Source: Sweltsa coloradensis (Eukaryota > Arthropoda > Insecta > Plecoptera > Chloroperlidae). From it: a DNA stretch of 64,000 nucleotides. Location of the stretch: contig JAMZAV010001982.1 in assembly GCA_024449915.1 (NCBI GenBank), positions 186,001-250,000 on the forward strand, given 5' to 3'. Positions 11,921 to 22,375 of this stretch are shown here, piece by piece. The notes below the pieces were generated by a model that worked only from the letters and a program-made list of their open reading frames with translations, did not search any database and was not told the DNA's origin. A program made the translations under genes and the position numbers. Within the stretch, counting starts at the first letter, position 1. Each line of letters begins with the position of its first letter.

Positions 11921-12056
11921 AAACACTCCAGTAGGTGGAATTGTTAATATTTAATACAATAAAATTCAATTCAATTGGTTAAGGCCCCTACCTGGAATGT
12001 GTGAGACTCGGGTTCGAACCCCGATCGGGATGGATTTTTTAACTTCTGAATAATGT
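11921..12056 (+). repeat. Hairpin repeat with tRNA-like core (copy 2)
   Basis: Same family as 11619-11790 in the opposite orientation. It has head motif GTCGGGAAACACTCC, a GTAGGTGGAATT box, a degenerate A-box side, an intact B-box GGTTCGAACCCC, then CGATCGGGATGG followed by six Ts. Together with copy 1 it forms a larger inverted pair. Confidence 0.7.
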
Positions 12057-12059
12057 ATT

Positions 12060-12737
12060 AAAAATAAAATTGTCTTCGTTCCACAAAGCCTGTAAGAAGA
12101 CTTGACTGTGGTTTAAACAAAACAAAAGAAACAACACCTACATGAAATTGTACGGTGATGTACAATAGTGCGAGTCGAAACTACATAAACAAAGTATACA
12201 AACTCATAGGATCTTCGTCTGGATAAGAATACCAAAAGAATACTGACCTAAATAAAATAAATGGAGTACGTGCACAACCAGAGCAGTGAACAAAAGTTGC
12301 ATAATTTGCAGCTAGACAATAACAACCGTAAATGAATGTACAAAAGTGCAATAAACAATAATAAAAACAAAGTATAAAAAAGTATAAAACAATAGATAAT
12401 GCGATGACAGACCACGAGCAACCTACTTCAAGAACTACGAACCGTTGCGGGGGAGTCAAACATTGTCAGCATAATGATTCGAGAGCAAGATTTATTCCTG
12501 ATTTTATATCTGAGATTTAAAGTGCCGTAGATGATCGGCAAGGTAATTGAATTGTTGGAGGTACAAAATAAAAAAGGGTTCTATTTGCATATTATTTTGT
12601 TGTTAAACTTTGGCAAAATAAAATATCCTCTTTAGTCTTTATCTACACCTCGTGCCTGCAGGTTCAGGGTTTATTAAAGTAAAACTTGAGAAAGTATTTT
12701 TACTTTGATAGGTACGCTGAATGGAGAACATAAATAA
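12060..12737. other. AT-rich stretch, no gene seen
   Basis: Inside the nested insertion. A 92-codon open frame at 12459-12181 (-) is Cys/Tyr/Phe-rich with no recognisable motif and is not credible as a gene. Confidence 0.4.
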
Positions 12738-13346
12738 CTAGGAAGCTTCGCAAACGCTTTTTTTAGTCGCGTTGATGGATGAGCTTTTTTCAAGTTTTTA
12801 GTTTGCGTGGGATCTTTACTTTTGCAAGTGCTTTGTTTTGCTGCCTACGCATTGTAGGTGATTGTTGTCAAGTTTCTATTGTTGCTTGTCAATTTGTTAT
12901 TATTTACCGTAAAAAACTTATATTAAAAGCTTTATTTCTATGGATTCTGGCTAACTTTTTCAACTTTTTCTTTCAAAAGTTACTTCATCACCATAACCTG
13001 AATGTCCATGTATAATATGAACGTTGAAGCCCCACCCGTTTGGTCAGAATTGGCCCAAATGGCACGAAAATATCGCAAAAAAAAATCGAAAAAAATCGTA
13101 AAAGTACGATATTCATGAGAAATATTTCTTCGATTGTACCCAAAAACAATACAGCTCTAAGTTCAGAGATTTCGAAGGTCCCCTCCAATTTTCATCAAGA
13201 TGGGATATGCCGTTTGCCCGGTAAAGAGCGAATAAACAGACAACAAAACAAACAAACAAAAAAAAACTAAAAGAAAAACTAAAAAACACCCGAGCTAAAT
13301 TATTTGGGGGGTCAGTGAGATTGAAGTCTTCGCTTCGCTCATCCAA
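12738..13346. mobile_element. CTAGG-family TIR element, partial (B-type head)
   Basis: Starts CTAGGAAGCTTCGCAAACGC and continues to GCGTTGATGGATGAGC. It then carries the family internal block (TGTAGGTGATTGTTGTCAAG, CCACCCGTTTGGTCAGAATT, ACGATATTCATGAGAAAT) and ends CTTCGCTTCGCTCATCCAA. The ends fold onto each other through the GATGAGC/GCTCATC boxes. There is no coding capacity. Confidence 0.65.
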
Positions 13347-13639
13347 TAATGACGTTATATAAATGGTAATACTATCTTAGTCATTAAAAAATTGTTAAAA
13401 AGTAGGCAAGTTGTTTGGAGAAAAAGCTTTTTTTTTCATAGCTATACTGGATAGTAATTGATTCAAGAAACTTTAGAAAGGACATAATAAAATATAATAC
13501 AAATGCCACTCGGCAATCGACTAATAAGAGTTAGACCCTAGATCACGACATATCGGTATAAAAACTCCTGGCTCAATCAAACTATTTACATGGGCATAAC
13601 CAGGTTGCCAACATAATTTAAAACATTGCAATACACATA

Positions 13640-16370
13640 CTAGGAAAACGCTAAAGTCCCGCCGCGTTGATGGATGAGCTTTTAAAGTTTTTAGTTTGCG
13701 TGGGATATCTTTACTTTTGCAAGTGCTTTGTTTTGTTGCCTACGCATTGTAGGTGATTGTTGTCAAGTTTCTATTGTTTCTTGTCAATTGGTATTATTTA
13801 CCGTAAAAAACTTACATTAAAAGCTTAATTTCTATGGATTCTGGCTAACTTTTTCTTTCAAAAGGTACTACACTAGGAAACGCTCAATTGGACGCGTTGA
13901 TAAGCGAGCACGTGCTATAGCTAGACCCACATTGCACATTTTTTTAAATTTAAAAATTTACGACGTTCGCGTTTCCATTATTATTGCCAAGATATTTGGG
14001 TAAACCCGTGTTTAAATCTTTACTTTAAAATCCACCGCCATCTAGAGGACCTTGACTCCTTGGGAAAACTATTTAAACTCTTTGTTGACAAAATATAATA
14101 GACTGCTTCCTCGAAAGTATTTTGATAACTTCTAGGTGGCAGTGCATTAGAAACTTCGCGCGTCTTTTCGTTGCCATGGCAACGTTACTTTTGTTATAAT
14201 GTAATTTCCATCTACACTACTTATCGGATCAAAATAAAATTAACATATTCGTGACCGGACGGACATTCTAAATGATTTGGCTATCTCAGATTTTGTCGCC
14301 GTGAAGTTTTGAAAAAAAAACTTTCGATTAACTTTAATGTAACTTTTTAACTTTTGAACGATTTTGCCACAAAAACTAATGGCATTCAATCGAGAACAAA
14401 GCTTGCGGATGGTGAAAATTTCAACTCGATCCGAGCCTCCGTTCGAACGTTATCGCGAGACATACAAACAAAAAAACAAAAAAACAAACAAACAAACAAA
14501 CAAAAAAAACAAAACCAGTGACTAATTTTTCCGGCAGAGTCAAATGGAAACGCTCGCTTCGCTCGCTTAATCACCATAACCTTAATGTCCATGTATAATA
14601 TGAACGTTGTAGCCCCACCCGTTTGGTCAGAATTGGCCCAAATGGCACGAAAATAACGCACAAAATATCGAAAAAAATCGTAAAAGTACGATATTCATGA
14701 GAAATGTTTCTTCGATTGTACCCAAAAACGTGGCAAGTCTAAGTTCAGAGATTTCGAAGGTCCTGTCAAATTTTCATCAAGATCGCATATGCCGTTTGCC
14801 CGGTATAGAGAGCGAACAAACAGACAAAAATACAAAAAAAAAACAACACACAATTAAACAAACAAACAAAAAAACAAAAAAACACCCGAGCTATATTTTT
14901 TGGGGGTCAGTGAAATTGAAGTCTTCGCTTCACTCGCTTCGCTCGCTACGCTCATCCAATCAATCAACATAATACAAAACTAAAACAAAAGTCATATTAA
15001 ATATTTGGATGAGCGAAGCGAAGATTCCATTTCACTACATTGGAGAAAAAAATCCAGAATGTTTTTTTTCTTTCTGTATTTTTGGTGTTTGTTAACACGA
15101 TTCCGGCTAAACCGATACTCCAATTGCGATGAAATTTTGTGCAGGTCTACGAAAACTCTGAACTTAGAACTGCACGTTTTTGAGCGCAATCGAAAAATTA
15201 TTTCTCATAAAAATCGCCATTTTACGATTTTTTTTTAATTTTTAAAACATTTCTTCAACATAACATCTACATGCTTTTATCCGATTGTAATGATTTTTGC
15301 ACAGAACCTTAATTTGATGAATTTATACATTAATGTGAAATTTGAGCGGAATCGAAAAATTATTTCTCATGAAAATCGCAATTTCACGTTTTTTTCGTTA
15401 AAAAAAATACGCTCATCCAACAACGCGCCTGAAAAAGCGTTTGCGAAGCTCCCTTGTTTTAATTATGCTAGTTTCGTTTTATCCTCGTAAGCTGTTCAGT
15501 ATTCAATAATATCAAACATAATAAGTATTAAATTCCCCATGAGTATGAAACAAAACATGATTTCTTTTAAAATCTTACAGTTTATTTTTACATTAATTTA
15601 TTGGATGAGCGAAGCGAAGATTTCATTTCACTTCACTGGGGAAAAAACGGAATGTTTTGTTTTTTTTTCTTCTTTTTTTTTGTATTTTTGGCTGTTTGTT
15701 AACACGATTCCGGCTAAACCGATACTCCAATTGAGATAAAATTTTCTGGAGACCTTCGAAATCTCTGAACTTAGAACTGCCACGTTTTTGAGCACAATCG
15801 AAAAATTATTTCTCATGAAAATCGCAATTTTACGATTTTTTCCGATTTTTTTTAAAATTTCTTCGACTTATATAACACCTATACATGCTTTATCCGTTTT
15901 TTAATGATTTTTTCACAGAACCATAATTTTATGAACTAAGATATTCGTGTGAAATTTGAGCGCAATCGAAAAATTGTTTCTTTTGAAAATCGAAATTTAC
16001 GGGTTTTTTCTTTTTTTAAACAATTCTTGGACTGATAACACCTAGGCCTACATGCTTTACCCGATTGTAATGATTTTTTCACAGAACCTTAATTTTATAA
16101 ATTAATATATCGTGTTAAATTTGAGCGCAATCGAATAATTATTTCTTATGGAAATAGCAATTTTACGATTTTTTTCTTTTTTTAAATTACGATTAATTAA
16201 AAAAATTAAAAATTAAAGTTTATTTTTTATTTTATTTAAATTAATTTAAAAAAATCTTCAATTTAGTAATGATTTTTCACAGAACAACAGAAAATCCGCA
16301 TGACACATGGCAGCTCAATGCACCAATTACGCTCATCCAACAGCGCGGCGGGACTTAAGCGTTTTCCTAG
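13640..16370. mobile_element. CTAGG-family element, A-type ends, with nested copies
   Basis: The left terminus CTAGGAAAACGCTAAAGTCC (13640) and right terminus GGACTTAAGCGTTTTCCTAG (ending 16370) are inverted repeats. Both adjoin a GCGGCG...GGATGAGC block. TA precedes the left end. Inside are a C-type head (about 13867), A/C-rich simple runs (14465-14510, 14825-14885), and several copies of a roughly 125-bp unit (TGCTTTATCCGATTGTAATG, then TTTCACAGAACC, then a GAGCGCAATCGAAAAATT box). These units are bounded by TTGGATGAGCGAAGCGAAG ends at 15003 and 15600. The short Phe-rich open frames in this block are by-products of T-runs. Confidence 0.65.
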
Positions 16371-18173
16371 TTACCTGAATATAGAGTCAATTGACATAGC
16401 CCTTGCGATGTGTTGCCTTTTGCAGCTGATATGTATGTATACAAATTTATCGTGAAGTGGATCTTTTATCAAATACATTTCAATTTAGGATAAATAATAA
16501 TTAAAAAAATATGCACTTTCTTGGCCAATAATTGCGAAATAAACATCACCTTTCTTCATTAGTCATAGACTGCGACTTTATTTGGCATTTACTGTAAATT
16601 TGGGATTTTAAGTTTTTAAAACATACATTTCAACTATTTCGAATTGTTTTCTATTTACATAAACTAACATCACTACTTGTTAGGCCTATATTCAATACCC
16701 ATGTCAATATCTATGCAATCTTTCAGTTATGACAGCAAACATGAGTGTTATGCATGATTTTTAATATTATGGAACACAACAATCAACACCTTGTGGCCCG
16801 ATAGCTATTGACAAGAGCAACGGTACTTAGAACCAGATGTTCTGTGTTCGAACTCTTATCAGGACATATTATTAGGAAAATTGCTATCCAAGTAAGTTAC
16901 TAACTGCATATCATACATTATTATAATATTTTAGATCAAGTTCAACAATAATGATCACTTGGCTAAGATATATATTTTAGATAATTAAATTAAAGATAAT
17001 ATTTGGAGAGACATTCGCTCAGTTCCATTCCTTATAAAAGACTATCTATGCTGACTTGCAATGACAGACTTAAAATCATCTTTAATGAGTGCATTATGTT
17101 TTTATAATTGTAAGCGTTTCCTTATCTAAACTAACAGACTGGAGCAGACATCGCACGTGAAGCCGTCAAGTCTCAAGTCATATCATAATGACTTGAAACA
17201 GGTACCATTGGGAATAAAAAAAAAACACGCATATCACAATCTCTACAAAACACATTTCGACCGCGCTTCATTGCAATCTTACTCGATCATGTCATAAATA
17301 ATATGATAGCGTACGCAAATTAGCTAAATACGCGTGGCTCAAGGCTGCATTCAAGTCAATTTTTTTTAGAGACGCCTTGCCTGTGTTTCACTTTGCAATT
17401 CATTTTTATTTTAGTTCATCTAAGATTTAAACAAAATACCTATGATCACCGATGGCCCGATCACTAGAATTGAGTGAGAGAAAATAAGTGATTGAAAAAA
17501 GTCTACATTTGCATCAATCATCTTGTATGGTATAAATTTTCGTATTGCAATGTAACAGCTCGGAAGCTTTGAGTATTACCAAACGCAGTGTCGGGAGGTT
17601 GCATTGCAAATGCAAGGTCACACTCGCTCAAGTTGCGCGTCGGATGTTCACACGACACCGCTCACTCGAAGGCAAAGGAGGGGTGGTAATTTACGACTCG
17701 ACGGGTGTCGGTGATGGAAATGCAGTTGTGCCGGTCTTGCACAAAACCAGGGACGTCCTTTTGTTATTACGTAACAACCGTTAATTATTTTTCAAATGTA
17801 ACTAGTGCGATGGATAGGTAGATGCTTTATCTAGTATTTTGCGGAAACAAATTTGCAATTTGGTTAATATTTAAAAAGGTACTTCATATATAGGCCCTAT
17901 AAAATTTTTCGAATTTTGAAGGAAAAATTAATTTTTTTCCCGACATTTGTGTTCAGCAAATACCTGAATTTCGCTTTTTCTTTCAGCACAAGTAAACGAA
18001 ATTTAAAAATTCCAAGTAGTTTTGATAATATCGTACAAGAGCGTCTTTTTCAGGTGTTTGCCAAATCTCAAATTTCAAGGTAAGTATTGGATTAAGTTAT
18101 GAGTGTTGGGTATATTATTGATAACGAAAGATAGAGCTTTCTTTTAAAAGGTAAAATCGTGATTGTATCTTTA
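16371..18173. other. Right part of the nested insertion, no recognised gene
   Basis: AT-rich except for a GC-richer island at 17545-17784, where a 79-codon + strand frame is open. I recognise no family in it. A sequence AATTTCAAGGTAAGT at 18073-18087 looks like a strong splice donor on the + strand, preceded by a TTTTTCAG acceptor-like site 26 bp upstream. No coding exon can be supported. Confidence 0.35.
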
Positions 18174-20300
18174 TTAGATCAGAAGATATTGGGCTCCGAA
18201 GAAAACACGGGAAATCATGCCTGAACCTGTTAAATCCTGCCAATCCTCGGTTGAACCTAACCTTAATATATGACGGAAGCCATTATCAGATAAGGGCAAT
18301 CCTGTCACAACATCAATGTGTAAGGTAGTCCAAGGTTGTGATGTTGGTGGGTATCGTTGCAGGGGCGCCCTGTTAGGCCTAGGTTGACCTTTGCGCGTTT
18401 GGCACAGATAACATGCTTTACAATATTCTCGAATATCGTTGTGCATTCCCATCCAATAAAATCGTTCTCCAATCAATTGACAAGTTCGTGCTATGCCACT
18501 ATGTCCAGCAAATGCAGAATTATGATAGGCAAACAATATCGTATTTTTCATATCATCTGGTATCACTAATCTATGCTGTGTAGTGTCGGCATCCTGTGAA
18601 CGATAAAGTAAGTCTTGCTGTAAAGCATAATCATCATGGCTACCGTTATCTTCTATCAGTTGTGCAATCAGTGGTTTTAATTTAGGATCTCGCCTTTGAG
18701 CCTGCATGATACGGGTTCTATCCCAGTGTGGTTCATATTGGCGCATATCTGGCATCTCCACTTCATCTGTGATGTCATTGATATTGTTTATATCCATTCG
18801 TGATAGTGCATCCACATGCGGGATCGATGACCCTGGTACATACTCGAATTCAAACGTATATTCAGCTAACGTAATGGCCCATCGAACATGACGAGACGAT
18901 TGCTCTGTTACTGATAAAAGTTTGGACAAGGGTCTATGATCTGAGCGTATGATAAACTTCACACCCCACAAATAAACTTTAAAGTGAACAATTCCGTAGA
19001 TTACTGCCGCCATTTCTCGTTCCCAACAGCTGTACCGTGACTCACTGCCACTGAGCATTTTGCTGTAATATGCTATCGGACGATCTGCTCCATCTACTAA
19101 TTGTGATAACACTGCTCCACAACAATATTGAGATGCGTCTGTGGTTAGATAAAATGTGTTTCTGAAATCCGGGAAGATAAGTACTGTCTCCGAACATAGT
19201 ATTCCTTTCAAAGTTTCAAATGCATCATTCTGTTCTTTGTCCCATACAAAGGGTATGTTTTTTCGAGTTAATTTTGTTAAGGGTAGGGATAGATAAGAGA
19301 AATTCCGAACCATTTTTCTGTAGTATGATAAGAACCCAATAAATCTCTTAATGCCTTTAACTGTAGTAGGACGAGGCCATGACTGTATTGCTTCTATCTT
19401 AGTAGGTGTTGGGCGTATACCTGTTCGTCCTACAAGAAATCCGAGATATTCTAATTCTGAATGTAGAAATTTACATTTGCTAACTTTGAGCTGTAAGTTT
19501 GCACATTGTATTCTCTGCAGTACTTGATCTAATCGAATCAAGTGTTCCTCCAAGGTTTTACTAGCAATTATTATATCATCCAGGTAAATTATTACGTATG
19601 GTTTCATGTCAGCAAACACTGAATCTATGTATCTTTGGAAAGACGATGGGCTACTTTTTAAACCCATAGGGAGTCTCTTAAAGGCGAACAATCCGTTGTG
19701 TGTGACAATAGCTGTCTTATCAACGTCACAATCCGCTACTTTAATCGAATAGAAGGCTTGCCTAATGTCTAAGATCGATAGGTAGTTGGAGCCCCCTAAT
19801 CGATCTAGATTATCGCTTATATTTGGAATCGGATAGGAATCAGAGCTGGTTACTGCATTTAGTCGTTCATAACTGCATACTAATCTGTAATCAACCTCGT
19901 CGCCAGGTGAAAGTATTTTCTTTTTAACTAACATCGCTGGGCTGCTCCAGGCTGACTTAGATGGTACTAAAACACCTTCATTAACAAGCTCTTGTATTTT
20001 TTCATCCATAATATGTCTAATACTATGTGGTGTTCTATAAGGCTTCTGTCTTATAGGTGGCGAGTCTCCAGTATAGATCCTGTGTTCGACTCCAGTGGCC
20101 ATGCCAATTTGGTCACCTTTTTTGAAAAAAATATCTGCATATTTTTCAAGAATTGGCCTGACACTATCTTGTACTTCCTCCGATAAGTGGCTTAAATCAC
20201 ATGCTTCTCGAATTCGTATTTTATCTTCAGTAGTGGGTGTGTGCTTGTGCAGTTGGCGCGCAGCGCGCGTGTTTGTTGAAGCCGCGTGTCTGTTGAGCAT
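18174..20300 (-). CDS. pol: Gypsy Pol: reverse transcriptase, RNase H, integrase N-terminus
   Basis: Copies element RNA into DNA and starts the integrase. Reading the 708-codon frame: an RT domain from about residue 85 to 290 with active site IIYLDDIIIA (YLDD at 239-242); an RNase H domain from about 383 with Asp in LTTDAS and a conserved SDHRPL (453-458); an integrase HHCC zinc finger (His in AYHNSAFAGH, Cys in CKACYLC, about 593-633); then HIDVVTGLPL with the first catalytic Asp (about 663). It is unbroken until the nested insertion interrupts it after residue 679; the last 29 residues are inserted sequence. It overlaps the upstream coiled-coil ORF by 109 bp in the -1 frame, so expression by -1 frameshifting is possible. 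This is the same frame as the protease ORF. Confidence 0.95.
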   Translation of the reverse strand: MLNRHAASTNTRAARQLHKHTPTTEDKIRIREACDLSHLSEEVQDSVRPILEKYADIFFKKGDQIGMATGVEHRIYTGDSPPIRQKPYRTPHSIRHIMDEKIQELVNEGVLVPSKSAWSSPAMLVKKKILSPGDEVDYRLVCSYERLNAVTSSDSYPIPNISDNLDRLGGSNYLSILDIRQAFYSIKVADCDVDKTAIVTHNGLFAFKRLPMGLKSSPSSFQRYIDSVFADMKPYVIIYLDDIIIASKTLEEHLIRLDQVLQRIQCANLQLKVSKCKFLHSELEYLGFLVGRTGIRPTPTKIEAIQSWPRPTTVKGIKRFIGFLSYYRKMVRNFSYLSLPLTKLTRKNIPFVWDKEQNDAFETLKGILCSETVLIFPDFRNTFYLTTDASQYCCGAVLSQLVDGADRPIAYYSKMLSGSESRYSCWEREMAAVIYGIVHFKVYLWGVKFIIRSDHRPLSKLLSVTEQSSRHVRWAITLAEYTFEFEYVPGSSIPHVDALSRMDINNINDITDEVEMPDMRQYEPHWDRTRIMQAQRRDPKLKPLIAQLIEDNGSHDDYALQQDLLYRSQDADTTQHRLVIPDDMKNTILFAYHNSAFAGHSGIARTCQLIGERFYWMGMHNDIREYCKACYLCQTRKGQPRPNRAPLQRYPPTSQPWTTLHIDVVTGLPLSDNGFRHILRLGSTEDWQDLTGSGMISRVFFGAQYLLI

Positions 20301-22375
20301 TCACCATTTTTATGAAGCCCGGACCTTTGCTTAGTAGCCTCTCGGACTCTGTGCCTTGCGCCGAGCTGATCGTCCGGCGATCGAGGAAGTGTGAGTGTGC
20401 GCGCATCACGTGCGCGCACGCACTTGCTCGTGGACAATGTGTCACTATCGCCTGGCGTAGCACAGCTCCGCTCTCGCTTACAGTCGGGATCATTAACTTC
20501 CGTAATAGCTAATACATAATTATTTACAAGATTATGTTTATTTACAATGCCACCATCTGGTGAACTCGTCTCTCCGTCGTGTAGAACTGATGCACCATCT
20601 GATTCATCTCTACATCTATCTGCGTGCATTCTTGCAATAACATTCTTTGCATTCTGCACTTGTAGATGCACTCCCTTGTCTGCATGTACATTTTGTTGAC
20701 ACATATTATTTATATTTACATTCACATTGTTCCGACGATTATTATTCATATTTACATTTACATTTTGCCGATGGACATTATTTGTATTTATATTTACATT
20801 TCTCACTTGCATTTCACTAGGTGTAGTTTCACTATGAAACCGTTGTTCACTCACTACACTTGGTTCGTACACTATCGTAGTTAATCCATTATAATCTAAT
20901 CCTTTCTTTGCGATTTCCGCATAACTAAGGTTTCTTGTTTGTACATTTATTTTATTTATAATTCTGTGTTTATTTACATTGTTCTGGGGACCTTGTTCCC
21001 ATGATGATGTCACACCCTGGCCGCTGGGGATATCTGCCAACGTAACCAGTGGCGGCTCACCTTTCCGTAATTCTTTGTTTTCAATAACTTTAATATTAGC
21101 AATATTTTGTTGGTAATTCTGAAGACTTACATTTTTTCTTTCATTTTGCTGATTAATTAATTCTGTTATTCGTTCCATGTTAGGGGACGCAATACGCTTA
21201 CATCTCTGAAGTGTCGACCCCTCATGAGGTGCTCGTGCATTCGCCTGTGACCTAACCTGTGGACCATACCCTGACTCTTTGTCATCATCATTTCCTAGAT
21301 TACATCGCATCTGTTTATTTTTAGCACGTAACGATTTATTTAATGGTGTTTTTCTATTGCCTGTAGTTTTTACTGCAACTGTTGCTACCCGAGTGTTTGG
21401 AATGTGACGTTCTCCACCTTGCTTGGCTAGTTGCGTGTTTATTCCGTTATCAACTAATAACAAGGTCTCACTGTCCCCTTCCTGTTCTGATGATAGGGTA
21501 GTTTGGTCCTTAGTCGAGTGAACCGAATTGTTAAACAATGAAACATTAATAGCTAGTAATTTTTCATGACGTTCCTGTAATCCGTTGCATACTGTATACA
21601 TATGTTCCAATTTTCTTTGCAATTCCTGTATCTCTTTCCGTGCTCTTAATGTTTGTAAACTCACTCGCACTTCGTTTGCATTTTGTCCTACTGCATCTGA
21701 TGACGTTGTTGTACATATGGTAGCATTATTTGTCTTTAATCTACAATATTCTGATTGTAAAAATGCGTTCGCCTTAGTCAATTGAGCGTTCTTAGTTTCC
21801 GCCTCTAATATGGATGCGTATAATTTTTTATTATCAACAATTACTTTAGTTTTGGTTTCTGACAGATTATTTATTTCTGTAGTAGCACGTTGCAATTGCT
21901 GATTGCTAAGTTGTTGACAGCTGTCGCTATTTTCGTTTGCTTGTGTGGCTAGAGCCGTGATCTTATCTTGGTAGTCACTATTTGCTTGACCTAGTGAATC
22001 ATTATGAACCTTCATATTTCTATTAATATTTTCAAGTTCGTCCAGTTGCTGCTTCAATGTTTGATTAGTGATTACAGTGGACTGCACAAAGTTATCGCTT
22101 GCACGAAGCTTAGCTTGCAATCTCTTATTTATAATTTCTGAATCTAATTTATAGCATTGTTCACTTGTATTATTATGAATAGTATTTAAAGCATCGTGTG
22201 AATTTATTAATTGTACGCTGCATGATTCTCTCTGCTTATTTAATATCGGCGATGCATCTTGCTGCATTTTAGATGACGTCAGATTACCAATTTGAGTGCC
22301 TAAGGCTTTAATTTCTGTTCTCAATGTACTAACTTGATCATCGACAGATGAAGCTACGGACTGGTGTAATAGCAT
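20192..22375 (-). CDS. Extra coiled-coil / Asn-rich ORF between protease and RT
   Basis: A 727-codon frame, intact, with no recognised enzymatic motif. About residues 1-290 show long heptad-like runs of Leu/Ile, Gln, Glu, Lys and Asn, typical of a coiled coil. The middle is basic/polar. About 535-600 are Asn-rich repeats (NVNINTNNV, NVNVNMNNN). The C-terminal part, with Arg/Ser, is GC-richer. It overlaps the protease ORF by 38 bp (+1 frame) and Pol by 109 bp. Gypsy elements normally pass from protease directly to RT, so a 2.1-kb ORF here is unusual. It could be a structural or RNA-binding addition, a displaced Gag-like unit, or captured sequence. Its openness over 2 kb in an AT-rich genome argues for selection until recently. 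Confidence 0.75.
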   Translation of the reverse strand: MLLHQSVASSVDDQVSTLRTEIKALGTQIGNLTSSKMQQDASPILNKQRESCSVQLINSHDALNTIHNNTSEQCYKLDSEIINKRLQAKLRASDNFVQSTVITNQTLKQQLDELENINRNMKVHNDSLGQANSDYQDKITALATQANENSDSCQQLSNQQLQRATTEINNLSETKTKVIVDNKKLYASILEAETKNAQLTKANAFLQSEYCRLKTNNATICTTTSSDAVGQNANEVRVSLQTLRARKEIQELQRKLEHMYTVCNGLQERHEKLLAINVSLFNNSVHSTKDQTTLSSEQEGDSETLLLVDNGINTQLAKQGGERHIPNTRVATVAVKTTGNRKTPLNKSLRAKNKQMRCNLGNDDDKESGYGPQVRSQANARAPHEGSTLQRCKRIASPNMERITELINQQNERKNVSLQNYQQNIANIKVIENKELRKGEPPLVTLADIPSGQGVTSSWEQGPQNNVNKHRIINKINVQTRNLSYAEIAKKGLDYNGLTTIVYEPSVVSEQRFHSETTPSEMQVRNVNINTNNVHRQNVNVNMNNNRRNNVNVNINNMCQQNVHADKGVHLQVQNAKNVIARMHADRCRDESDGASVLHDGETSSPDGGIVNKHNLVNNYVLAITEVNDPDCKRERSCATPGDSDTLSTSKCVRARDARTLTLPRSPDDQLGARHRVREATKQRSGLHKNGECSTDTRLQQTRALRANCTSTHPLLKIKYEFEKHVI

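Larger units (their letters stand above)
11092..18263. other. About 7.2-kb nested insertion splitting the integrase
   Basis: On the - strand the integrase reads continuously to FRHIL (codon ends at 18264) and resumes at LTVIDRF (codon starts at 11091). The bases flanking the break can both be read as TTA, a possible 3-bp target duplication. The edges show only a weak inverted match (AGGTTAGG against GGATAGGAC). The interior holds tRNA-like hairpin repeats (11619-12056), CTAGG-family elements (12738-13346, 13640-16370) and an unexplained remainder. What brought it in is not clear. An intron is a less likely alternative. Confidence 0.6.

Noticed and set aside
15005..15816. Short Phe-rich frames starting MDERSE... 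in the MITE copies as a transposase or peptide family
   Set aside because: The repeated SER residues come from GAGCGAAGC runs and the Phe from T-runs. The frames break differently in each copy.
18040..18090. Small host exon with acceptor and GTAAGT donor
   Set aside because: It would be only 26 nt, with no neighbouring exons in phase.
9820..18263. Two separate Gypsy elements rather than one split integrase
   Set aside because: The two halves complement each other exactly at a conserved integrase position, lie on the same strand, and a single LTR pair with a matching duplication encloses both.
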